Of a stretch of 64,000 nucleotides of DNA, positions 34,221 to 42,095 are shown in pieces. The notes under the pieces were generated by a model. It searched no databases. It was not told the origin of the DNA and saw only the letters and a program-made list of their open reading frames with translations. Origin of the DNA: Mesorhizobium ciceri WSM4083 (lineage in GTDB: Bacteria > Pseudomonadota > Alphaproteobacteria > Rhizobiales > Rhizobiaceae); the NCBI RefSeq assembly GCF_000519305.1, contig NZ_JAFG01000003.1, forward strand, positions 685,070 through 749,069. The letters are read 5' to 3'. Every line of letters starts with the position of its first letter. Position 1 is the first letter of the stretch. Both the position numbers and the translations under genes were made by a program.

Positions 34221-35246
34221 TCACGACTGCTCGACAGGTTGCCGCATGCGGATGATTGTTTTCAAGCCGTCGCTGCGCCCCGCCAACAGCCGCTCATAGG
34301 CAGCCGGAATGTCATCCAGGCCGATCTCCTGGTCGATCAGCGCCAACAGCGGTTCGCTGAGTTCACCCAGCATCCGCACCGCCTCGGGCAATTCGTCGGC
34401 AAAGGCGTGGCATCCCAGCAACCCGATTTCGCGTTCGACCAGCGTGTTGGGATCGATGTCGAGGCGGCCGTGGAAGATGCCGACCATGGCGATCGTGCCG
34501 CCTGGATCGACAACGCCGAGCAACTGATTGAGTGCCGCGATGCTGCCGGTCGCCTCGACGGCCGCCACCAAGGGGGCATTGGCGGTTGCGGCGGCAATGG
34601 CATCCCGGTTCAGATCGACAATCGTTGCCCCCGTGACCTGCGCCACCCGGGCGCAACGGGCCTGGTTGCGGTCGGTTACGAGCACGGTGCCCGCAAAAGT
34701 TCGAGACAGCAGCAGCGCGGCAAGACCGCCGATAGGCCCACAGCCGACGACCAGCACGGAGCCGGCCGTTTTCGGCAGGCGCCGCACCGCGTGCAGCGCC
34801 ACCGCCAGCGGCTCGGCCATCGCCGCGACCCGCTCGTCGAGCCCGGCATCGATGATATGCAAAAGCCGCGCGGGCACCACCGCCTGTTCGGCAAACCCGC
34901 CGTCGCAGATTTCTCCCACAAAGCCCAGCGACACACAGAGATGCCGCCTGCCGCCATGACATTGCGCGCAGTCTCCGCACCAGAAACGGGAATCGGCGAC
35001 CACCCTGTCGCCGACGGCGACGCTAACAACGCCAGCGCCGATGGCAGTCACCGTGCCGGTCAGCTCATGGCCGACCGTCGAAGGCGACCGGCTTATCCAC
35101 TGGCCCGTGCGGAAATTGTGCAGGTCCGAACCGCAAATGCCGGCGGCGTCGACCCTGAGCTTCACCCAGCCTGCATCCGGCACGCCCGGGGTCGCGATGT
35201 CCTCAACGCGCAGATCGCCGGGTCCATAAAGTCGAGCAGCCTTCAT
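34221..35246 (-). CDS. Zinc-dependent alcohol dehydrogenase (threonine/sorbitol dehydrogenase-like)
   Basis: This 341-residue MDR dehydrogenase has the catalytic zinc site (GICGSDLHNFRTG, GHELTG), four structural-zinc cysteines in FWCGDCAQCHGGRRHLC, and the nucleotide motif VVGCGPIGGLAALLL. It oxidises a secondary alcohol with NAD(P). It follows the histidinol-dehydrogenase homologue by 15 bases. In the sulfopropanediol cluster of Cupriavidus, a Zn-dehydrogenase and an SDR accompany the HisD-like enzyme, as they do here. Confidence 0.9.
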   Translation of the reverse strand: MKAARLYGPGDLRVEDIATPGVPDAGWVKLRVDAAGICGSDLHNFRTGQWISRSPSTVGHELTGTVTAIGAGVVSVAVGDRVVADSRFWCGDCAQCHGGRRHLCVSLGFVGEICDGGFAEQAVVPARLLHIIDAGLDERVAAMAEPLAVALHAVRRLPKTAGSVLVVGCGPIGGLAALLLSRTFAGTVLVTDRNQARCARVAQVTGATIVDLNRDAIAAATANAPLVAAVEATGSIAALNQLLGVVDPGGTIAMVGIFHGRLDIDPNTLVEREIGLLGCHAFADELPEAVRMLGELSEPLLALIDQEIGLDDIPAAYERLLAGRSDGLKTIIRMRQPVEQS

Positions 35247-35261
35247 CGCGATCGTTTCCGC

Positions 35262-36584
35262 TCAGCCGGCGAGATAGCGGTCGCGGATCTCCGAGACCGC
35301 GTTCTCATGCGAGCTGAAGCCCTCGTAGCGGGCGAGCCTGCGGGCGTGCAGGGCAAGTTCGGGGTAGGCCGTCGAGGTGACATAGCCGACCGACGAGCGC
35401 TTGACGAAATCCGTCACCGAAAGCGGCCCATAGGTCCGCGCCCAGCGGCTGGTCGGCAGCACCGCATTGGGTCCAAGCACGAAATTGGCCAGCGTCACCG
35501 GCGTGTGCGGACCCATCAGGATTTCGGCGGCCTCGGTAATGCGCCCGAGATGCGCAAAGGGCTCTTTCGACAGGATTTCGAGGTGCTCGGGCGCGTAGTC
35601 GTTGATGAAGCGGTAGCTGTCTTCCAGCGACGCGGTCAGCACGATGCCGCCGCGCTTGCCGGTCAGCACTGCACGTGAAAACTCGACACGCTGCTCGGTC
35701 ATCCGCGACCAGTGCTCAGGAAGTGCAGCGAGTGCAGCTTCGGCGACCTTGCGGCTGTGCGTCACCAGATAGGCCGAGGAATCCGGCCCGTGCTCGGCTT
35801 CGATGAGAAGATCAAGCGCGGCAAGGCCGCCGTCGACGCTATCGTCGGCAAAGATGATCGCCTCCGACGGGCCGGCCGGAAGGCCTGTGTTGATGACCGA
35901 CGACAGCACGCTCTTGGCCGCGACCACCCACGGGCTGCCGGGACCGACGATCTTGAGCGCGGGCTTCACCGTCTCCGTGCCGTATGCGACCGCGGCAACC
36001 CCTTGCGCGCCGCCGCATTTGTAGACGGTTCCGACGCCGGCGAGGCGCGCGGCGACCAGCGTTGCCGCATCCACCGAGCCATCCGATGTCGGCGGCGTCA
36101 CGATGGCGATCTGCGGCACGCCGGCAATCACCGCCGGCACCGACGTCATCATCGTCACCGACGGAAAGGCGCCCTTGCCGCGCGGAACGTAGAGCGCAAC
36201 GGACGCGATCGGCGTGTACCGGTCGCCGGCATAGGCGCCCGGCCGGACTTCCTTGAGCCACATCGTTTCCGGCTTCTGCTCCTCATGGAAATGCCTGATG
36301 TTGTCGATGCCGAACTGGATGCTCTCGACGACGTCCTTTTCCACCTTGTCGAACGCCGCGTCGAACTCGGCTTCCGACACCTGCAGTTCGCCCTCGGCGA
36401 CATTGGCCTTGTCGAGTTCCCTGGCGAAGCGGATCAAGGCGGCGTCGCCTTCGTCCTTGACGGCCTGGATGATCGGCCGGACCTTCTCGACGAAGACCGT
36501 CAGATCGGCCTCGGCACGCTTCAGCAGACTGGCGCGCTGGTCGGCATCGATGGATGACAAATCGTGGAAGCTGATGTCGGACAT
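35262..36584 (-). CDS. Histidinol dehydrogenase homologue (catabolic clade, HpsN-like)
   Basis: This 440-residue protein has the HisD fold: VPRGKGAFPSVTMM, GPGSPWVVAAKSVL, LPAGPSEAIIFADD, EAEHGPDSSAYLV and NDYAPEHLEI, keeping the catalytic Glu-His pair. Compared with E. coli HisD, the zinc ligand Gln259 position is Glu (IEAEH) and the Asp360 position is Asn (TLANF). The His367 position that contacts substrate is Ala (PNAVLPTS), while the last zinc histidine is kept (GFSSHENAV). This is the pattern of HisD homologues acting on other alcohols, for example sulfopropanediol 3-dehydrogenase, so biosynthetic HisD is unlikely. ATG 36584 has AGGAG 11-12 bases upstream. Confidence 0.85.
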   Translation of the reverse strand: MSDISFHDLSSIDADQRASLLKRAEADLTVFVEKVRPIIQAVKDEGDAALIRFARELDKANVAEGELQVSEAEFDAAFDKVEKDVVESIQFGIDNIRHFHEEQKPETMWLKEVRPGAYAGDRYTPIASVALYVPRGKGAFPSVTMMTSVPAVIAGVPQIAIVTPPTSDGSVDAATLVAARLAGVGTVYKCGGAQGVAAVAYGTETVKPALKIVGPGSPWVVAAKSVLSSVINTGLPAGPSEAIIFADDSVDGGLAALDLLIEAEHGPDSSAYLVTHSRKVAEAALAALPEHWSRMTEQRVEFSRAVLTGKRGGIVLTASLEDSYRFINDYAPEHLEILSKEPFAHLGRITEAAEILMGPHTPVTLANFVLGPNAVLPTSRWARTYGPLSVTDFVKRSSVGYVTSTAYPELALHARRLARYEGFSSHENAVSEIRDRYLAG

Positions 36585-36710
36585 GACTGCTCGTTCTCCT
36601 GGAACTCTTGGAACGCAATGACGGTTGGCGCAGGCCGGCCACATGCTGCGGGCCGACAGGCCGACCCGGGACAAGGATCAAAGCCGACGAGAGGCTTCAC
36701 TTGGGCAAAA

Positions 36711-36728
36711 GTATATACATGTATGTAT
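36711..36728. promoter_or_regulatory. HutC-like operator, site C (HisD homologue)
   Basis: GTATATACATGTATGTAT, whose reverse complement differs from site A at one of 18 positions. It contains the perfect palindrome ATACATGTAT. It lies in the 206-base gap before the HisD-like gene, 127 bases from its start. Confidence 0.65.
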
Positions 36729-36790
36729 GATGGTCGCCAGCAATTTTTCCATCATCCTTCCCGTCGAAACTGCGAGACAAACCTGCTTCG

Positions 36791-37564
36791 TCAGATCGAG
36801 GCGAGAAAGCCGCCATCGACCGGAATGGACTGGCCAGTTATGTAGGCCGCCGCATCCGAAGCGAGGAACACCGCGATGCCATGCAAATCGGAGAGATCAC
36901 CGAAGCGCCGCTGCGGGATCTTGGCCAGCATGGAGTGCTGCCATGCCTCGTTGCTGTAAAAAACGTCGGTCATCGCCGTCCTGAAATAGCCCGGCGCAAT
37001 GGCGTTGACCCTTATGCCAAGCTCCGCCCACTCCGCCGCAAGGGCGCGGGTCATGCCGAGCAGGCCCGACTTCGACGAGCCATACGGCACCGCGGTGGGG
37101 ATTCCGACTTCGGATGTCAGCGAGCACAGATTGATGATGACACCAGGACGGCCGGCGTCGCGCATCTGCCGCGCGGCGGCCTGGGCGCAGAAGAACGCTC
37201 CCTTGAGATTCGTGTCGACGATCCTGTCCCACAGCGCCTCGTCGACATCGAGCGAGGGCCGCACCTCCTCCACGCCGGCATTGTTGACGAGAATGTCGAG
37301 ACCGCCAAGCAGGCTGGCAGCCTCTGCGGTGGCTGCGCTGCAGTGACCGACATCGGTGACGTCGAGGGCAACGGCATGCGCCACCCCGCCGGCGGCGCGG
37401 ATGGCTGTCGTTGTGTCCTGCAATGAGGCCAGGCTGCGCGCAGAGACCGCGACGTCGGCGCCGGCAGCACTCAGCGCTTCGGCGATGCTGCGCCCGATGC
37501 CTCGGCTTGCGCCGGTGACAAGCGCCTTCCTGCCGGAGAGATCGAAGAGAGAAGCGTTGCGCAT
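36791..37564 (-). CDS. SDR family oxidoreductase of the HutC-like regulon
   Basis: This 257-residue classical SDR shows GASRGIGRSIAEAL, NNAGVEE, the catalytic serine in NLCSLTSEVG, YGSSKSGLLGMTRALAAEW (Tyr-x3-Lys) and the C-terminal SIPVDGGF. A perfect AAGGAGG site precedes the ATG. It is transcribed away from the HisC-like aminotransferase, with operator site D in the shared gap. It probably oxidises a pathway alcohol with NAD(P), in line with its HisD-like and Zn-dehydrogenase neighbours. Confidence 0.9.
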   Translation of the reverse strand: MRNASLFDLSGRKALVTGASRGIGRSIAEALSAAGADVAVSARSLASLQDTTTAIRAAGGVAHAVALDVTDVGHCSAATAEAASLLGGLDILVNNAGVEEVRPSLDVDEALWDRIVDTNLKGAFFCAQAAARQMRDAGRPGVIINLCSLTSEVGIPTAVPYGSSKSGLLGMTRALAAEWAELGIRVNAIAPGYFRTAMTDVFYSNEAWQHSMLAKIPQRRFGDLSDLHGIAVFLASDAAAYITGQSIPVDGGFLASI

Positions 37565-37622
37565 GTGATCCTCCTTGCCGGTGTCGGTTTCCGCTTCAGA
37601 GTCGAGACTATCAGGTTAAGTT

Positions 37623-37643
37623 ACATATACAAGCATATACAAA
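37623..37643. promoter_or_regulatory. HutC-like operator, site D (SDR / HisC-like divergent promoter)
   Basis: ACATATACAAG and GCATATACAAA follow one another, giving two copies of CATATACAA 10 bases apart. The second matches the common core at 10 of 11 positions. It is about 55 bases from both divergent starts, so one site could control both genes. Confidence 0.55.
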
Positions 37644-37694
37644 CTATTTCGGCTACGGTACGGATGACGAAATCCACCGCAGAGGAGCCCGCCC

Positions 37695-38798
37695 GTGTCG
37701 AAAGCCTCGGATATGGTCCGCGCCGAAGTCAACCGCCTGTCGCCTTACAATTCCGGGCTGACCGTTGACGAGGTCATGGAGCGATACGCACCGGTCAGAA
37801 TCGCCAAACTGGGCTCGAACGAAAACCCGCTCGGGCCCAGCCCGACCCTCGCCACGACGATGCATGCCGGCTCCGAGATGTTCCGCCTCTATCCGGACCC
37901 TGCCGGGCGCAAGCTGCGCCAGGCGATCGGCGACAAATATGCCGTCACCGAGGACCAGATTATCCTCGGCAACGGTTCCGAAGACCTTCTCTCCGTCATC
38001 AGCCGTGCCGTGTTGCGGCCGGGCGACGCCGTCGTCACGCTCTATCCGTCGTTCCCGCTGCATGAGGACTACGCGACGCTGATGGGCGCTACCGTCAAGC
38101 GCGTTGTCGTCAACGACGATCTGACCATCAATGTCGATGCGCTGGTCGAGGCGGTGCGCGAACGGCCCCGCATGCTGCTGTTCTCGAACCCGATGAACCC
38201 GGTCGGCAGCTGGCTCTCCGGCGGCGATCTGTCGAGGGTTCTGGATGCGACGAGCGACGAGACGCTGATCGTCATCGACGAAGCCTATGCCGAATATGCC
38301 GAGGGCGACGACTATGCGTCATCCCTGCCCTATCTCGGAAAGCTGGACCGGCCCTGGATCGTGCTGCGGACCTTTTCCAAGGCGTTCGGCCTGGCCGGAT
38401 TGCGGATCGGCTTCGGCATCGTCGGTGACCCGGAGCTGCGCGCGCTGCTCGATCGCGTCCGCACGCCTTTCAACGCCAACGCGGTGGCCCAGGCCGCCGC
38501 GCTGGCGGCGCTCGCCGATGAGGATCATCTTGCCAGGGTCGTCGCGCTGGCCAGGGCGGAGAGAAAACGCGTCGAGACTTTCCTGGCGAGCAAGGGCCTC
38601 GACGTCGCCGCCTCCAGGGGCAATTTCCTGTTCTTCAACTGCCGGCAAGATGCTTCCGTCTTCGTCGAAGGCCTGTTGCGGCAAGGCGTCATCGTCAAGC
38701 CGTGGAAGCAGCAGGGTTTTGACACCTATATGCGCGTCAGCATCGGCTCGGCTGCGGAGAACGACCACTTCATGGCCGTTCTGTCGGAGCTGTTGTGA
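37695..38798 (+). CDS. HisC-like class I/II aminotransferase
   Basis: This 367-residue PLP enzyme follows the histidinol-phosphate aminotransferase pattern. It has KLGSNENPLGPSP, GNGSEDLLSVI, SNPMNPVGSWLS, DEAYAEYAEG, the PLP lysine in RTFSKAFGLAGLRIGFG, and ISIG-like RVSIG at the end. The GTG start has GAGGAG 8 bases upstream. Location opposite the SDR and under site D suggests a catabolic aminotransferase on a 2-oxo or amino intermediate rather than a histidine biosynthesis enzyme, as no other his genes are near. Confidence 0.82.
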   Translation: MSKASDMVRAEVNRLSPYNSGLTVDEVMERYAPVRIAKLGSNENPLGPSPTLATTMHAGSEMFRLYPDPAGRKLRQAIGDKYAVTEDQIILGNGSEDLLSVISRAVLRPGDAVVTLYPSFPLHEDYATLMGATVKRVVVNDDLTINVDALVEAVRERPRMLLFSNPMNPVGSWLSGGDLSRVLDATSDETLIVIDEAYAEYAEGDDYASSLPYLGKLDRPWIVLRTFSKAFGLAGLRIGFGIVGDPELRALLDRVRTPFNANAVAQAAALAALADEDHLARVVALARAERKRVETFLASKGLDVAASRGNFLFFNCRQDASVFVEGLLRQGVIVKPWKQQGFDTYMRVSIGSAAENDHFMAVLSELL

Positions 38799-39017
38799 AT
38801 ACACGCTTTGATCGGGATTCGGAACGGACCAGCCAAATTGACCTGCTCCTTGCTGCAGCGAGGTACCAGTTCGGGCACGATGTCACGCTGCGGCGCAATT
38901 CGTCGAATGAGGCAGCAGATTTTTTTGAGCTTCAGGCCGACAGCAGGCCTTAACTTTCGCGGCGTGGGTTTTTACATCTCTGGGGTCTGCAAACGATCGA
39001 CGCTTGAGGAGGCTCCC

Positions 39018-39278
39018 TTGCAGCAACCAGATGACATCGCCGCCCGCCGATTGGGCATTCTCATCGAGCAATATGTGGAAGCGCGCAAAAAACGATACGG
39101 CTATGTGTCGACCGAGCAGGCCTATCGGGCCATCCGGCACGTCCTCAAACCCGCCATTCCCGATCGCGAACTCGACGACATGGTCGCCACACTTGCCGTC
39201 AAGAACGGGCTGGCGGTCGTTTTCGACCGCCAAACCAAAGCGTCCGCCGATGACGGAGCTCCGAGGCCAAGCCCCTAG
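39018..39278 (+). CDS. Small hypothetical protein (86 aa)
   Basis: A GAGGAGG site lies 6 bases before the TTG at 39018. The protein (MQQPDDIAARRLGILIEQYVEARKKRYGYVSTEQAYRAIRHVLKPAIPDRELDDMVATLAVKNGL..., written in part) is helical and basic, with a predicted two-helix core, and could bind nucleic acid or a protein partner. No family recognised. A longer frame from 38808 lacks a ribosome site. Confidence 0.6.
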   Translation: MQQPDDIAARRLGILIEQYVEARKKRYGYVSTEQAYRAIRHVLKPAIPDRELDDMVATLAVKNGLAVVFDRQTKASADDGAPRPSP

Positions 39279-39311
39279 ATTGACGCACATCTGCAGGGCG
39301 CCATATCAATA

Positions 39312-39338
39312 CGGGGCCAAACGCATCGTTCGGCCCCG
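39312..39338. terminator. Bidirectional terminator-like hairpin
   Basis: GGGGCC-A-AACG pairs with CGTT-C-GGCCCC around a CAT loop: 11 bp with one mismatch, closed by an outer C-G pair. It lies between the convergent 86-residue gene and the SGNH hydrolase. No clear U-tract follows on either strand. Confidence 0.5.
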
Positions 39339-39419
39339 CATCGATGTGCATCGCCGGAGGAACCTGCGATACACCTGCGCCGTGGGCCTGTGTGCCGCAA
39401 GCCGACGGGCGTGGCGGCT

Positions 39420-40103
39420 TCAAGCGGCGGTGCTGACCTGGCCCGGCTCGAGGATCGACTTGACCTTGCCGGCCACCGCGCGTCCCAGATCGGCATTGTT
39501 TGCGGCGGTGAAATGAATTCCGTCGACACCGTCCGTGGTGAGGTAATCGCCGGCGTTGAGGAAGTCGATCTTCATGAAATCCGCCATCGCCTTGTACTGC
39601 CTGGCCAGTTCCCTGGATTTTTCGTGCCCGCCGCCGAACATGCCCTCGAACCATGGATCGGGCATCGGGGTCAGCGGCGGCGGCGCAATGACCAGCGCCT
39701 TGGGGGCCGGATAAGGCGTGCCGATGCCGCCGGCACTGGTCAGGATCTGCCCGACCAGTTTCGCCATTCCATTGGCGATCTCATAAGGCGTCCGGCGGAA
39801 ATAGGACTTGGTGTCGTTGGTGCCGAGCATGACGATGACCAGGTCCAGCGGCAGATGGCTGGCGATGGCCGAGGGCAGGTAATTGGCGCCGTTCAGGCGC
39901 GGATCGTTGGGGTCGTCGAGACATGTCGTGCGCGCGCTCAGGCCTTCCTCGATGATATGGTAGCCCTCCCCCAGCGCCGCCGCCATCACACCGGTCCAGC
40001 GCTGGTCATAGGGGTAGCGGTAGGTCGGCGACCCCTCCTTGACAGGAACCCAGCCCCAGGTCAGCGAGTCGCCGTAGCACATGATGTTTTTTGGCGGTGA
40101 CAT
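39420..40103 (-). CDS. SGNH/GDSL hydrolase (arylesterase type), copy 1
   Basis: This 227-residue serine hydrolase has block I CYGDSLTWGW with the nucleophile serine, block III VMLGTNDTKSYF and block V DGIHFTAANN with the Asp-x2-His dyad. GGAG lies 8 bases before the ATG at 40103; there is no signal peptide. It is closely related to the protein at 45125 (shared YGDSxTxG, EEGLSxRTT, DDP, SHxxLDLVI, APPP). It lies downstream of the sugar ABC genes on their strand and may remove acyl groups from the imported sugar. Confidence 0.88.
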   Translation of the reverse strand: MSPPKNIMCYGDSLTWGWVPVKEGSPTYRYPYDQRWTGVMAAALGEGYHIIEEGLSARTTCLDDPNDPRLNGANYLPSAIASHLPLDLVIVMLGTNDTKSYFRRTPYEIANGMAKLVGQILTSAGGIGTPYPAPKALVIAPPPLTPMPDPWFEGMFGGGHEKSRELARQYKAMADFMKIDFLNAGDYLTTDGVDGIHFTAANNADLGRAVAGKVKSILEPGQVSTAA

Positions 40104-40167
40104 CCATGTTTCTCCATCTGTTTGCAATTGTCTGAACGCCGGCGCACTTGCTTCTCGCCGTCCCAAG

Positions 40168-41121
40168 TCAGGGGTTTCGCACGCGCACTCCGTAGAAGAT
40201 CGCCGCGCCGAGAATGATGACGCCCTGCGCGATGAGCTTGCCGGGCTCGTCGATGCCGAGCACCGTCATCACCACGAACAGCAGCGCAAAGCACAGCGCC
40301 CCGAAGAAAGGCCCCCAGACGCCCCCGTCGCCACGGCCGAAGACGACGCCGCCGAGGATCGTTGCCGCGACCGCCAGGATCGGCAGGTCGAGGCCGACAC
40401 GGACGCTGCCGACGGCGATCGAGCCGGTCTGCACCAGGGCCGCGATCGCCGCGATCAGGCCGGCGAGCGTATGCGCCAGGATGACCGTTCGCTGGACCGG
40501 CACGCCGGAAAAATGCGCGGCTTCGGCATTCTCCCCGACCGAGGCGACGTAGCGGCCAAAGACGGTCCGCGACAGAAGCAGCCACACCAAAGCGGTCAGC
40601 AGGACCCAGAACAGCACCGGCGTCGGAACCGACAGGAATTTCGTGTTGTAGAGGTCGTTGAACAGCTTCGGCACATCGCCGGGCGGATTGCCGCTCGACA
40701 GGAACTGCACCAGCCCGACCAGGATGATGCTGACCGCCAGCGTGACAATGACCGCCGACACCCGCCGGCTGCCTATCATGAAGCCGTTGAACAGGCCGAT
40801 GACGAGGCCGGTGGCGAGCGCCAGCACGACGAAGAAAGGCATAGACGCGCCGGGAAAAGTGCCCGACGAGATGAAATAGTTGATGAGCAGGATGATGCCG
40901 CCGCCGGAGAGGTCGATCGACTTCACCCGCATGGCGACGAGCTGCCCCAGCACCAGGATGCCGAGCGGGACGATCTGCCTGACGAAGATTCCCATGATGT
41001 TGAGGTTGAGCATGTTCGGCCGCGCGATCCACAGCGTCGCCAGCAGCACGAGAAAGACAAAATAGGACGGCGGTATGCGCAGCAGACGCCGGGCGATCGG
41101 ATTTGCGAGAACGGCAGCCAT
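40168..41121 (-). CDS. Sugar ABC transporter permease (second permease)
   Basis: This 317-residue BPD_transp_2 family inner-membrane protein has about nine hydrophobic segments. FVRQIVPLGILVLGQLVAMRVKSIDLSGGGIILLINYF is the family N-terminal core, and VGENAEAAHFSGVPVQRTVILAHTL the cytoplasmic loop. Its start is 3 bases after the stop of the other permease, so they form a heterodimeric channel in one operon. Confidence 0.9.
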   Translation of the reverse strand: MAAVLANPIARRLLRIPPSYFVFLVLLATLWIARPNMLNLNIMGIFVRQIVPLGILVLGQLVAMRVKSIDLSGGGIILLINYFISSGTFPGASMPFFVVLALATGLVIGLFNGFMIGSRRVSAVIVTLAVSIILVGLVQFLSSGNPPGDVPKLFNDLYNTKFLSVPTPVLFWVLLTALVWLLLSRTVFGRYVASVGENAEAAHFSGVPVQRTVILAHTLAGLIAAIAALVQTGSIAVGSVRVGLDLPILAVAATILGGVVFGRGDGGVWGPFFGALCFALLFVVMTVLGIDEPGKLIAQGVIILGAAIFYGVRVRNP

Positions 41122-41124
41122 CTT

Positions 41125-42087
41125 TCAGAGCCCCATCTTCTTGCGGGATTGCAGCCCGACCACCGCCAGCAGGATGCCGCCCTTGATCGCCGTCTGGACG
41201 AAGGGCGAGACGTTGGCGAGGTTCATGCCATTGGCCAGCAGCGCCATCACCAGCGCGCCGATCACCGTGCCGTGCAGGCTGCCGATGCCGCCGGAGAGCT
41301 GGGTGCCTCCAAGCGCCACGGCGGTGACGGTATCGAGTTCGAAAAGCAGCCCGACATTCGGATCGCCCGATACGATGCGCCCGGCCAGGAAGACACCGGC
41401 AACGGCCGCGAAACAGGAACAGATCACATAGGCGAGGATGATGTTGCGGCGGTCGGAGACGCCGAAATTGCGGGCAGCACTCTCGGCGCCGGAAGCGATG
41501 CCGCCTCCGATCGCAAACAGATGCAGCCCGTACCGGGATCCGTAGAGCAGTTTCCACGCTGCCAGGATCACCATGATGCCCCAGAAAACCGGATAGGGAA
41601 TGCCGAGGAAACTGCCCGAGACGGCAGCGATGACGATCTCCGGCACGGTGCCGCCAGAGACGGGACGCAGGATGCGCGTGATGCCGAGCACGATGTACTG
41701 CGTCGACAGCGTCGCGATAATCGGATGGACGTTGAAGCGGGTGATCGCCAGGCCGTTGATCAGCCCGATGAGTGCCGCCAGCACGAAGACCGCCGGGATC
41801 AGCACGATCGCCGGCTGGTCGAGCGCCAGCACCGCGGTGGTGAAGCTGATGACCGAGCCGACCGACAGGTCGAGCCCGCCGATGAGCACGACGACGAGTT
41901 GTCCGATTGCCGCGATGATCAGCGGCATCGCCTGGGCCACCAGGTTGAAGAGGTTTTCAGCCGTCGCGAACTGCGTCGTCTCGACGGTCAGCCACAGCGA
42001 AATGAGCAAGGCGACCAGCAGTGGCAGGCCCCACAGGCCTTGCCGCGTGTTCCGGCCACTCAGGATGTTGAAAAGCGAACGATGCAT
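41125..42087 (-). CDS. Sugar ABC transporter permease (first permease)
   Basis: This 320-residue inner-membrane protein of the RbsC type has AMPLIIAAIGQLVVVLIGGLDLSVGSVISFTTAVLA and RNFGVSDRRNIILAYVICSCFAAVAGVFLAGRI as typical regions, and VALGGTQLSGGIGSLHGTVIGALVM near the C-terminus. It lies between the ATPase (8-base gap) and the second permease. Two permeases with one double ATPase is the usual arrangement for rhamnose-, galactofuranose- or autoinducer-type sugar importers. Confidence 0.9.
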   Translation of the reverse strand: MHRSLFNILSGRNTRQGLWGLPLLVALLISLWLTVETTQFATAENLFNLVAQAMPLIIAAIGQLVVVLIGGLDLSVGSVISFTTAVLALDQPAIVLIPAVFVLAALIGLINGLAITRFNVHPIIATLSTQYIVLGITRILRPVSGGTVPEIVIAAVSGSFLGIPYPVFWGIMVILAAWKLLYGSRYGLHLFAIGGGIASGAESAARNFGVSDRRNIILAYVICSCFAAVAGVFLAGRIVSGDPNVGLLFELDTVTAVALGGTQLSGGIGSLHGTVIGALVMALLANGMNLANVSPFVQTAIKGGILLAVVGLQSRKKMGL

Positions 42088-42095
42088 GGAGGCCC

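Noticed and set aside
35262..38798. Histidine biosynthesis locus (hisD, hisC)
   Set aside because: The HisD homologue has changed key residues, other his genes are missing, and the genes share a catabolic-type regulator and a transporter.
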